Part shown: positions 25,163 to 33,075 of the stretch, piece by piece | How positions within the stretch are numbered: the first letter of the stretch is position 1 | How the letters are laid out: every line of letters starts with the position of its first letter | Assembly (NCBI RefSeq): GCF_014647115.1 | Contig: NZ_BMOO01000003.1 | Location: forward strand, 372,001 to 436,000 | DNA length: 64,000 nt | From: Halarchaeum rubridurum | Lineage (GTDB): Archaea > Halobacteriota > Halobacteria > Halobacteriales > Halobacteriaceae | Reading direction: 5' to 3' | The notes under the pieces: model-generated | Database searches by the model: none | Told to the model about the DNA's origin: nothing | The model's input: the letters and a program-made list of their open reading frames with translations, nothing else | Program-made: the position numbers and the translations under genes

Positions 25163-26920
25163 CTACTGGTGGGCGTAGTACGCGACCGTCTCGTCCTCGT
25201 CGGCGCGGTCGTAGCGCGCGAAGCCGACGCGGACGAACTGCACGAGGTCGTCGGGCTCGTAGTCGGCGTAGCCGGGCTCGGCGTAGCCGTAGACGTCGCC
25301 GTCCGTCCGGCGGAGACGAACCGGGACGCTCCCCTCGGCGGGCACCCAGTGGATCACGTCGACGCCCTCCTCGCGGACGACGTCGATGTCGTCGTCGGTG
25401 TAGGTGAGACTGTCGCCGTCGTAGCGGACGGGCCCGTACCCCTTGAGCCAGACGCGCTCGCCGGCGTCGGGGAGGTCCGCGGTCTCGACGAGGACGGCGT
25501 CGCCGACCGGGATGTCGCGCTCGCCGCGCTCCTCGTGGTTCGGGTGGACGGGCGGGTGGGCGGCGTCCGGGCCGCCCGCGACCGGGAGTTCGGTCGCCGC
25601 GTAGTCGGCGTCCGCGTCGTCGGCGCGCGGCGCGAAGCCGTTGCGCACGAGGAACGCGCGCGGCGTCTCCTCGTCGATCAAATCGCGGTTGTTCGCGTAG
25701 ATGGAGGACATGGCGAGGTCGACGTCCGAGGTGGAGGTCCCGAGTTCGACCATCGCGTCCACGATGGCCTGCCCGCGGATGCCGCGGCGGCGGACGCTCT
25801 TGAGCGTGGGGGCGCGCGGGTCGTCCCAGCCGTCGAGTTCGCCCGCCTCGATCTTCTGCTTGATCGTCGAGGTGCTCATCTTCACGTCGTAGGCGTCGAC
25901 CTGCACGTGGCCCCAGTGGACCACTTCGGGGTACTCCCAGCCGAAGTAGTCGTAGACGAACGCCTGTCGCTTCGCGGAGTCCTGCAGGTCGATCCCGCGG
26001 ATGATGTGCGTGATTCCCAGCAGGTGGTCGTCGATGCCGGACTGGAAGTCGAGCATCGGCCAGCAGCGGTAGTCGCTCGCTTCCTCGCGCGGGTGGGGCG
26101 TATCGACCATCCGGAAGGCGACGAAGTCGCGCAGCGCGGGGTTCTTGTGCTCGATGTCCGTCTTGACGCGGAGGACCATCTCGCCCGACTCGTACTCGCC
26201 GTCGATCATCGCCTCGAACTCGTCGCGGACGACGCCGGGGTTCTTCTCGCGGTGCGGGCAGGCCTCCCCGGCGTTCTTCAACTCGGAGAACGACTCGCCC
26301 GAACAGCTACACGTGTACGCCCCGCCGAGCCCGATGAGTTCGCGGGCGTGCTCGTAGTAGGTCTCCATCCGGTCCGAGGCGGTGACGACCTCGTCGGGCT
26401 CGAAGCCGAGGTAGTCGATGTCCGCGAGGATGTCGTCGTAGGCGTCGAGGTCGGGGCGCTTCGTCTCGGGGTCGGTGTCGTCGAAGCGGACGAGCATCCA
26501 GCCGTCGTAGCGCTCCTTGTACGTCCCGATGACCGCGGGCATCCGCGCGTGTCCGAGGTGCCACGGGCCGTTCGGGTTCGGCGCACACCGCATCCGGACC
26601 TCGTCGTACTCCTCCGCGTTCGGGAGGTCGGGCAGTGGGTGCTCCTCGCCCTCGTCCTCGGCGTCGAGCTCTTTGAGGCGCTCCGGGGCGAGCTCTTCGA
26701 GGCGCGCGCGTTTCTCGGCCTCGTCGAGGGCGTTCACCTCGTTCACGACGGGCGCGACGACGCCCGACACCTCGTCGCCGTGCTCGCGGAACTCGGGGTT
26801 CGCGCCCATCAGCGGGCCGAGAATCGCGCCCACCTGCGCGTCGCTGTCGTGTTTCAGCGCGTTGAACAGCGCGTTCGTCTCGGCCTCCCGTCGGATACGC
26901 TCACGGAGGTCCTCGTCCAT
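25163..26920 (-). CDS. gltX: Glutamyl-tRNA synthetase
   Basis: 585 residues from the ATG at 26920. Class I synthetase of the archaeal/eukaryal (GlnRS-related) type. The HIGH motif is HLGH in PNPNGPWHLGHARMP (about residue 120), the KMSKS counterpart is KMSTS (about residue 370), and the C-terminal half is the beta-barrel anticodon-binding region. A helical N-terminal extension of about 105 residues precedes the catalytic core. Haloarchaea make Gln-tRNA by transamidation, so this enzyme is expected to charge both tRNA-Glu and tRNA-Gln. In-frame extension to 27082 is not used. The upstream 195 bp holds promoters of gltX and the divergent reductase. Confidence 0.96.
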   Translation of the reverse strand: MDEDLRERIRREAETNALFNALKHDSDAQVGAILGPLMGANPEFREHGDEVSGVVAPVVNEVNALDEAEKRARLEELAPERLKELDAEDEGEEHPLPDLPNAEEYDEVRMRCAPNPNGPWHLGHARMPAVIGTYKERYDGWMLVRFDDTDPETKRPDLDAYDDILADIDYLGFEPDEVVTASDRMETYYEHARELIGLGGAYTCSCSGESFSELKNAGEACPHREKNPGVVRDEFEAMIDGEYESGEMVLRVKTDIEHKNPALRDFVAFRMVDTPHPREEASDYRCWPMLDFQSGIDDHLLGITHIIRGIDLQDSAKRQAFVYDYFGWEYPEVVHWGHVQVDAYDVKMSTSTIKQKIEAGELDGWDDPRAPTLKSVRRRGIRGQAIVDAMVELGTSTSDVDLAMSSIYANNRDLIDEETPRAFLVRNGFAPRADDADADYAATELPVAGGPDAAHPPVHPNHEERGERDIPVGDAVLVETADLPDAGERVWLKGYGPVRYDGDSLTYTDDDIDVVREEGVDVIHWVPAEGSVPVRLRRTDGDVYGYAEPGYADYEPDDLVQFVRVGFARYDRADEDETVAYYAHQ

Positions 26921-27115
26921 TAGGCGCCGATAGCGGGGGTACGAGGAAATTCGTTTGGGTTCGCGTCGCCCGACGGCACCAGCACGGCCAGCATTCGGGA
27001 CACCGACGCGACACACGACGTGGACGGCGCGAGGACCAGAGCGGAAGCCGGGGGCGGTTCCCGCACTGCCCGCCGCCTCCACAGCGCCTTACGTGCTCGA
27101 CGGCGAACGACGCGT

Positions 27116-27967
27116 ATGGTCACGAACGAGAGCGATACGTTCGACATCGGCGGCGAGTACACCGTCCGCCGCCTCGGTTTCGGCGCGATGCGAATCACCG
27201 GCGAGGACGTCATCGGCCGCCCCGAGAGCGAGCCGAACGCCCGCGACGTGCTCCGCCGCGCGGACGAACTCGGCGTCGACTTCATCGACACCGCGGACTC
27301 CTACGGCCCCGCGGTCTCCGAGCGCCTGATCGGCGAGACGCTCGACGCGACCCGCGACGACCTCGTCGTCGCCACGAAGGCCGGCCTCCTCCGCAACCGC
27401 GAGGGTGAGTGGCTCGCCCACGGCGACCCCGACTACATCAAGAACCAGGTCCTGACGAGCATCGACCGCCTCGGCGTCGACTCCATCGACCTCTACCAGT
27501 TCCACCGGCCCGACCCGGACACGGAGTACGAGGCGTCGATTCAGGCCTTCGCGGAGCTACAGGACGACGGCCTCGTCGACCACGTCGGTGTCTCGAACGT
27601 CTCCGTCGAGCAGCTCGAACTCGCGCTCGACCACGTCGACGTCGCCACGGTCCAAAACGAGTACAACCTCGGGAACCGCGAGCACGAGGACGTCCTCGAG
27701 GCCTGCGAGGAGTACGACATCGGCTTCATCCCGTACTTCCCGGTCGGCGCGGGCGGCTTCGACGACGAGGCCCGCGACGCCGTCGAGACCGTCGCGGCGC
27801 GCCACGACGCGAGCGTCTACCAGGTCGCACTCGCGTGGCTCCTCGAACACAGCGACGTCACCCTCCCGATTCCCGGGACGTCCAGCATCAGCCACCTCGA
27901 ACAGAACGTCGCCGCGAGCGAACTCTCGCTCACCGACGACGACCTGGCGACGCTCGACGTCGCGTAG
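27116..27967 (+). CDS. Aldo/keto reductase
   Basis: 283 residues from the ATG at 27116. Catalytic residues: Asp/Tyr in FIDTADSYGPA, Lys in VATKAGLLR, His in LYQFHRPD; cofactor-binding end TLPIPGTSSISHLEQNV. It lacks the extra loop of the 7664-8647 enzyme and falls in the YdbC/YajO-like short group. Weak TATA-like CCTTACG about 25 nt upstream. Substrate unknown. Confidence 0.9.
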   Translation: MVTNESDTFDIGGEYTVRRLGFGAMRITGEDVIGRPESEPNARDVLRRADELGVDFIDTADSYGPAVSERLIGETLDATRDDLVVATKAGLLRNREGEWLAHGDPDYIKNQVLTSIDRLGVDSIDLYQFHRPDPDTEYEASIQAFAELQDDGLVDHVGVSNVSVEQLELALDHVDVATVQNEYNLGNREHEDVLEACEEYDIGFIPYFPVGAGGFDDEARDAVETVAARHDASVYQVALAWLLEHSDVTLPIPGTSSISHLEQNVAASELSLTDDDLATLDVA

Positions 27968-28016
27968 ACCCACACGCCCGCCGCGACGCCCGCGACGCCC
28001 GCGGCGGGGCGGAAGC

Positions 28017-28024
28017 TATTTTAA
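28017..28024 (+). promoter_or_regulatory. TATA box of the universal stress protein gene
   Basis: TATTTTAA, 23-30 nt before the ATG at 28047; strong match to a haloarchaeal TATA element with leaderless spacing. Confidence 0.65.
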
Positions 28025-28046
28025 CTGGGTTGTTAATCGTGAGGGT

Positions 28047-28490
28047 ATGGTAATCCTCGCCGCAGTCGGTGAGAAACACGACCAGGAAGCGATAATCGAG
28101 ACCGGCCTCGACCTCGCGGAGGCCTACGACGACGACCTCCGGGTGCTCCACGTCATCCCGGAGGACGAGGCCGAAGCGCACTTCGAGTCCGTGCGCTCGA
28201 TAGATCAGTTCAGCGATACCTCCTTCTCCATCGAGATCGAGCGCGCGGAGGACATCGCCGAACAGCTCGTCGAGATGGCGCTCGGCGACGTCCCGGCGAA
28301 CGTCACGCCCGCCGGGCGGATCGGCGACCCGATGCAGGAAATCCTCGACGACGCCGCGGCCGTCGACCCGCGCTACATCGTCGTCGGCGGCCGGAAGCGC
28401 TCGCCGACCGGCAAGGCGCTCTTCGGGAGCGTCACCCAGTCCGTCATCCTCAGCGCCGACCACCCGGTCGTCAGCGTCCTCGCGGAGTAG
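28047..28490 (+). CDS. Universal stress protein (UspA family)
   Basis: 147 residues. The Rossmann-like Usp fold begins MVILAAVGEKHDQEAI. The ATP-binding signature G-x2-G-x9-G-(S/T) is seen as VVGGRKRSPTGKALFGSVTQSVI near the C-terminus. Haloarchaea carry many Usp copies; roles are in stress or signalling. Monocistronic. Confidence 0.92.
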   Translation: MVILAAVGEKHDQEAIIETGLDLAEAYDDDLRVLHVIPEDEAEAHFESVRSIDQFSDTSFSIEIERAEDIAEQLVEMALGDVPANVTPAGRIGDPMQEILDDAAAVDPRYIVVGGRKRSPTGKALFGSVTQSVILSADHPVVSVLAE

Positions 28491-28530
28491 CGCCCTCCGG
28501 CGATTCTCGCCCTAACTATACTCTATCAAA

Positions 28531-28538
28531 CATAAGTA
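28531..28538 (+). promoter_or_regulatory. TATA box of the amidohydrolase operon
   Basis: CATAAGTA inside an AT-rich stretch (28515-28545), 30-37 nt before the ATG at 28568. Confidence 0.5.
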
Positions 28539-28567
28539 TTACCAGTGTAGGTATCGCTCCCTACGGT

Positions 28568-29641
28568 ATGGCAACACTCGACGACGTGTTCGTGGTGGAC
28601 GCCGTCACCCACGCGTACAACCAGACGGAGGAGAACTACCGCGTCCCGCGCTACGCGGAGCAGGTCGCCAACGTCGGCGCGGCCCTGGAGGCGAAGATGC
28701 CGGACGGCTACCAGCGCACCCGCGAGGACTTTCTCGGCGACTGGCCCGTCGAGAACACGGAGAACGCCGTCTTCCGCGAGAGCCAGACGGACTTCGCCGT
28801 CATGCACCCCCAGTCGATAAGCGTCTTCGAGGACGGCCTCACGGACGAGGCGAAGGCCCGCGCGTTCTTCGAGCGCAACCCCACGCGGACGGCCGCGTTC
28901 GCCAGCATCGACGCCGTCGGCCTCGACGACCCGCTGGCCGACCTCACGCGGCAGGTCGAGGCCTTCGACCCCCACGGCGTGAAGGTCTACCCCTCCTACT
29001 GGGAGCGCGACGGCACCCACCACGAGTTCAAGATGAACGACCCGGAGGACGCCTTCCCGCTCTGGCAGCACGCCGTCGACCTCGGCCTCGACGTCGTCGC
29101 CGTCCACAAGGCCTTCCCCTTCGCCACCGCGCCCATGGAGTCCTACAAGGTCGGCGACGTCGAGGAGGCCGCCAACAGCTTCCCCGAGCTCACCTTCGAG
29201 ATCGTCCACGGCGGGCTGACCTTCGCCGAGGAGACCGGCTGGCAGATCGCGCGCCACCCGAACGTCTACGTCAACCTCGAACTCACGCTCACCGAGCTCG
29301 TGACGACGCCGACGTCCTTCGTCGACTCGCTCCAGCAGCTCCTCTACGCCGGCGGGAAGCAGGCCGTCGACAAGATAATCTGGGGGACCGGCGCGCCCCA
29401 CTTCCACCCGCAGCTCCTCTTGGAGCGCTTCTGGAACTACGACTTCCCGGAGATGGAGAGCTTCAGCGGCCCCTTCGAGATCACCGAGGAGGACAAGCGC
29501 AAGATACTCGGCGAGAACTTCGCCGAGGCCCACGGCTTCGACCTCGACGAACTCGAGGCCGGCATCGAGGGCGACCAGTACAGCGACGTCGAGATGGCCG
29601 AGGAGCCCTGGTCGACGACCGACTTCGAGGTGGTGGAATGA
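28568..29641 (+). CDS. Amidohydrolase-family (TIM-barrel) protein
   Basis: 357 residues. Pattern of amidohydrolase_2 (ACMSD-type) proteins: VVDAVTHAY at the N-terminus (the usual HxH is reduced to one His here), GVKVYPSYW, DVVAVHKAFPF, FEIVHGGLTF and the late IIWGTGAPHF region corresponding to the metal-binding Asp loop. It overlaps by ATGA the MIP18-domain gene downstream. The same two-gene pairing occurs in soluble di-iron propane/acetone monooxygenase clusters of actinobacteria as I recall; no monooxygenase is present here. Possible decarboxylase or hydrolase, or an assembly factor. Confidence 0.75.
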   Translation: MATLDDVFVVDAVTHAYNQTEENYRVPRYAEQVANVGAALEAKMPDGYQRTREDFLGDWPVENTENAVFRESQTDFAVMHPQSISVFEDGLTDEAKARAFFERNPTRTAAFASIDAVGLDDPLADLTRQVEAFDPHGVKVYPSYWERDGTHHEFKMNDPEDAFPLWQHAVDLGLDVVAVHKAFPFATAPMESYKVGDVEEAANSFPELTFEIVHGGLTFAEETGWQIARHPNVYVNLELTLTELVTTPTSFVDSLQQLLYAGGKQAVDKIIWGTGAPHFHPQLLLERFWNYDFPEMESFSGPFEITEEDKRKILGENFAEAHGFDLDELEAGIEGDQYSDVEMAEEPWSTTDFEVVE

Positions 29642-30132
29642 GCACGACCACCGACGCGAGCGATACCGACGCGGCCGACGGCGACGTCGCCGACGCCGAC
29701 GCGGCGGCCGATTCCGAGACCGAGCCCGCGTCCGTCGAGGAGCGCGCCCGCGACGCCCTCCGCGACGTCGCCGACCCCTGCAGCGCCGCCACCGGCTCGA
29801 ACCTGAACATCGTCGAGATGGGGCTCGTGAAGGACGTCGAGGTCGACGACGCCGACCACGCGCACGTCGAGATGCGCCTCACCACCCCGATGTGCCACAT
29901 GGTCGGCTACTTCATCGACCAGGTCGAGCACCGCCTCACGGAGCTCGACGCCGTCGAGAGCGCCGACCTCGACACCGACGACGGGATGGAGTGGAGCGAG
30001 GACTACATGAGCGAGGCGGCGCAAGCCAAACGCCAGGAAGTCCTCGACGGCTACGAGGAGCGCTATCGGGAGGAGCTCGCCGACGGCGACGCGAGCGCGG
30101 AGTCCGCGAGCGGGGAATCCGCGAGCGACTAG
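29638..30132 (+). CDS. MIP18/DUF59 (PaaD-like) metal-sulfur cluster assembly protein
   Basis: 164 residues. The DUF59 core spans about 35-115: DPCSAATGSNLNIVEMGLVKDVEV and MRLTTPMCHMVGYFIDQVE with a cysteine in the usual position (TPMC). The first 30 residues are Asp/Ala-rich and the tail is an acidic Ser-rich extension. DUF59 proteins help mature Fe-S or di-iron enzymes. The DPCSAATGSNL stretch replaces the usual DPE motif with DPC plus insertion. Co-transcribed with the amidohydrolase through a 4-nt overlap. Confidence 0.78.
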   Translation: MSTTTDASDTDAADGDVADADAAADSETEPASVEERARDALRDVADPCSAATGSNLNIVEMGLVKDVEVDDADHAHVEMRLTTPMCHMVGYFIDQVEHRLTELDAVESADLDTDDGMEWSEDYMSEAAQAKRQEVLDGYEERYREELADGDASAESASGESASD

Positions 30133-30240
30133 CCCCGGATCGAGCGCGACGGCGGCACACCCCACCGTTGCAAGTGTTCCGCCGGCGCGTCCCGTCGGGT
30201 GATCGCCGCGCCACGATCCCCCGAGTCGCCCGCGACGGGG

Positions 30241-30483
30241 TCACTCGTCGGACTCCGAGTCGAGCCCGTAGTCCGCCGGGTCGTACCGATCAGTCGCCGA
30301 GAGGACGAACAGCAGTCCGAAGCAGACGAGGGAGCTGTAGAACGCGTCCACCCGGAGCGGGCCGACGGCGACGACGTGGACGCCCGGCTCGGCGAGTGCG
30401 ACGGTCGCCGCGACGCCGGCGAGCCCGAGGACCGCGTAGTGGTCGGTGTAGCGTTTCGCGTACAGCCGGAACCACGGGCCCAT
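30241..30483 (-). CDS. Small membrane protein (80 aa), two spans
   Basis: ATG at 30483 (MGPWFRLYAKRY) gives 80 residues. Hydrophobic segments lie at about 17-37 and 44-62; the acidic tail ends in DSESDE. A minus-strand CTCTTTGCG about 27 nt upstream could be the TATA box. The in-frame extension to 30594 lacks coding character. Function unknown; common haloarchaeal type. Confidence 0.6.
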   Translation of the reverse strand: MGPWFRLYAKRYTDHYAVLGLAGVAATVALAEPGVHVVAVGPLRVDAFYSSLVCFGLLFVLSATDRYDPADYGLDSESDE

Positions 30484-30602
30484 ACGTGTCGGGTGATGAC
30501 GAACGCAAAGAGTGCTTCGGTGGTCAGGGCGCACGCGCGGTCGTCGCGCCGTCGCCCGGCGACGGCCACCGAGACTGCCGCTCACGTGCGGCAAACGACC
30601 GT

Positions 30603-31649
30603 TCAGTAGCCGCGTTCGATGAGGTAGTCCGCTATCTCGCGGAGGAGATAGCGCGCCTCGTTGTCCGGGAGGACGTCGAGTTCGGCCTTCGCCTCCTCGG
30701 TGAGGTCCGCGGCGAGGTCGCGGGCGTAGTCGATGCTGCCGGCGTCCTCCAGTTCGGCGACGGCGGCGTCGATGTCGGCCTCGGCGACGTTCGCGGGGTC
30801 GTCGGCGTCCACGAGGGCGTCGACGTCGACGCCGTGGTCGCGGGCGTGGACGGTGATGATGGTGCGTTTGTTCTCGACGAGGTCGCTCCCGCGCTGTTTG
30901 CCGAGCTGCTCGGAGGGGACGGTGAGGTCGAGGACGTCGTCCTGAATCTGGAAGGCCTTCCCGGCCTTGACGCCGTACCGATAGAGGGCGTCGACGACGT
31001 CGTCGTCCGCGCCGACGACGATGGCGGGGACGCTGGCGGCCGCCCCGTAGAGGACGGCGGTCTTGCGCTCGACCATGTCGAGGTACTCGTCGGTGTCGAC
31101 GTCCGGGCGCGTCTCGAAGTCGACGTCGAGGGATTGGCCCTCGCAGATGCGCGTGCAGGTGCGCGCGAGGCAGTCCATGGCGTCGAGGCTCGCGCTCGGG
31201 TCGGCCTCGGTCCGGAGCATTATCTCGAAGGCCTTCGAGTAGAGGGTGTCGCCGGCGAGGATGGCGGTCTCCTGGTCGTACTCGCGGTGGACGGACGGGA
31301 CGCCGCGGCGGAGGTCGTCGTCGTCCATGATGTCGTCGTGGATGAGGGTGAACGACTGGATGACCTCGATGGAGACGGCGGCGGCCATGACGTCGACGGT
31401 CGACCCGTCGAGGGCCGGGAAGGCGTCGTAGGGCTCGCTCAGCGGTTCGACGTCGGCGAGCGCCTCCGCGACGAGCAGGGAGACGGTCGGGCGGAGGCGC
31501 TTGCCGCCGGCCTCCAGGAGGTAGCGGGAGGCCTCGTAGAGCCGTTCGGGTTCGGCCATGGGGAGTTCCTCGTCGATTGCGTCGTTGACGCGTTCGCGTC
31601 GGTCCTCGATGGCGGACAGCACCGTGTCTTCGCGCGTGTTCTGGTTCAT
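30603..31649 (-). CDS. idsA: Geranylgeranyl/geranylfarnesyl diphosphate synthase (polyprenyl synthetase)
   Basis: 348 residues from the ATG at 31649. First aspartate-rich motif DDIMD (in LIHDDIMDDDDLRRG) and second motif DDVLD (QIQDDVLDLT), plus the EAGGKRLRP and KTAVLYGAA segments. It elongates DMAPP with IPP to make the prenyl chains of archaeal membrane lipids. Start overlaps the rnj stop (TAATG). Operon with rnj upstream; mvk and ipk lie further upstream on the same strand, separated by two transporter genes. Confidence 0.95.
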   Translation of the reverse strand: MNQNTREDTVLSAIEDRRERVNDAIDEELPMAEPERLYEASRYLLEAGGKRLRPTVSLLVAEALADVEPLSEPYDAFPALDGSTVDVMAAAVSIEVIQSFTLIHDDIMDDDDLRRGVPSVHREYDQETAILAGDTLYSKAFEIMLRTEADPSASLDAMDCLARTCTRICEGQSLDVDFETRPDVDTDEYLDMVERKTAVLYGAAASVPAIVVGADDDVVDALYRYGVKAGKAFQIQDDVLDLTVPSEQLGKQRGSDLVENKRTIITVHARDHGVDVDALVDADDPANVAEADIDAAVAELEDAGSIDYARDLAADLTEEAKAELDVLPDNEARYLLREIADYLIERGY

Positions 31650-32968
31650 TACGTGAGTTGGATGATGGTTCCGTTTCGGGCGACGTGCACGTCGTCGCCG
31701 CGCTCGTAGCCGTCTGCTTCGGCGAGCGCGACGTACCGTTCGATACCTCCTACTGACTGGTGGGCAGGGATAAGGGTACGGGGTTCGAGCGTGCGTCGCA
31801 TCCGACGGTGCCCGGCGTCGCTGAGGTGGCCGGAGACGTGAACGTCCTCGTGGACCGCGACGCCGTGGCGAGCCAAGCGCCGGTCGAGCGTCGCCCGCTG
31901 GCGGCGGTTGACGGGGTCGGGTATCACGCCGGCGGCGAAGACGACGACGTCGTCCGCCCCGAGCGCGAACGCGCCGTCGCCGCGCGCGAGCCGCGGGAGG
32001 ACGGCGTTCGGTTCGCCCTGGTGGCCCGTGGTCACGAGGAGAAAGGAGTCGCGGCCCTCGGTTCGGACGCGGCGGAGGGCGCGCTCGATGCCGACGCGCG
32101 TGCCGTGCGCCGCGACGTCGTCGAAGCCCGGATAGTCGAAGTGCGCGGCCGTCCGCGCGTACGTCACCATCGAGCGTCCGAGGAGGAGCGGCTCGCGGCC
32201 GATGGCGCGGGCGCACGCGACGAGCGTCGAGAGGCGTGCGACGTGGCTGGCGAACGTCGAGGCGACGATGACGCCGTCGGCGTCGGCGACGCTCCCGAGG
32301 ACGTCTCGGACGCGAGCGCGGGCGACGGCCTCGCCGGGCGTGCGTCCCGATCGACCCGCGTTCGTGCAGTCCTCGACGTACGCGAGGACGCCCGCCTCGC
32401 CGAGTTCGGCGAACCGCTCCATGTCGACCGGGGGTTCGAGCACCGGGTCGTGGTCGAGGCGCTTGTCGAGGCCGTAGACAATCGCGCCCTCGGGGGTGTG
32501 GAGGACGGGGTTCACCGCGCCGACCGTCGAGTGCGTGACGTGGACGAACTCCAATTCGAGGCCGTCACCGAGCGTCGTTTTCTCGCCGGCGGCCATCGTC
32601 ACGAGGTCGCCGTCGTATCCGGGGTCGAGTTCGCCCTTCAGGACCTCCATCGTGAACGGCGACGCGACAAGCGGGGCGTCGTAGCGCGCCGCGAGGACGC
32701 CCGCCGCGCCGACGTGGTCGAGGTGGCCGTGCGAGAAGACGACCGCGCACACCTCGCCGTCGAGGTCGGCGACGACGCCGTCGTCCGGAATCGCGCCGGC
32801 GTCGATCAGTTCGCGTCGGTCCGCGTGTTCCACGTCGATGCCCTCGCGGACGACCGGCGCGAGGTCGAGTCCCATGTCGAAGACGACGACGTCGTCGCCG
32901 GCGCGGACCGCCGTCATGTTCCGTCCGACCTCCTCGTACCCGCCGACCGTCGCGATTTCGATGTCCAT
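31649..32968 (-). CDS. rnj: Ribonuclease J
   Basis: 439 residues. The MBL catalytic motif is SHGHLDHVGA; the beta-CASP domain follows with VYGLDKRLDHD, FASHVARL, LLVTTGHQGEPNAVLPRLARG and the late SGHLSDAGHRRM histidines. Archaeal RNase J is a 5'-3' exonuclease. It starts the idsA operon. Minus-strand GTTTTTG near 33031-33037 could be a TATA box giving a leader of about 35 nt. Confidence 0.92.
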   Translation of the reverse strand: MDIEIATVGGYEEVGRNMTAVRAGDDVVVFDMGLDLAPVVREGIDVEHADRRELIDAGAIPDDGVVADLDGEVCAVVFSHGHLDHVGAAGVLAARYDAPLVASPFTMEVLKGELDPGYDGDLVTMAAGEKTTLGDGLELEFVHVTHSTVGAVNPVLHTPEGAIVYGLDKRLDHDPVLEPPVDMERFAELGEAGVLAYVEDCTNAGRSGRTPGEAVARARVRDVLGSVADADGVIVASTFASHVARLSTLVACARAIGREPLLLGRSMVTYARTAAHFDYPGFDDVAAHGTRVGIERALRRVRTEGRDSFLLVTTGHQGEPNAVLPRLARGDGAFALGADDVVVFAAGVIPDPVNRRQRATLDRRLARHGVAVHEDVHVSGHLSDAGHRRMRRTLEPRTLIPAHQSVGGIERYVALAEADGYERGDDVHVARNGTIIQLT

Positions 32969-33075
32969 TCGGTCACCCCCTCGTCCGGCGCGAGCGTCTC
33001 GCTACCGGCCGTGCGTAGGGGCTGCCGCGACAAAAACGCCGGGGTCGCGGGGCACGCCGCCCGTCGCCGGCGACA

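Noticed and set aside
24011-26923. 970-codon plus-strand frame across the end of tmcA, the DUF456 gene and gltX
   Set aside because: Overlaps three supported genes and is Arg-rich nonsense; no family features.
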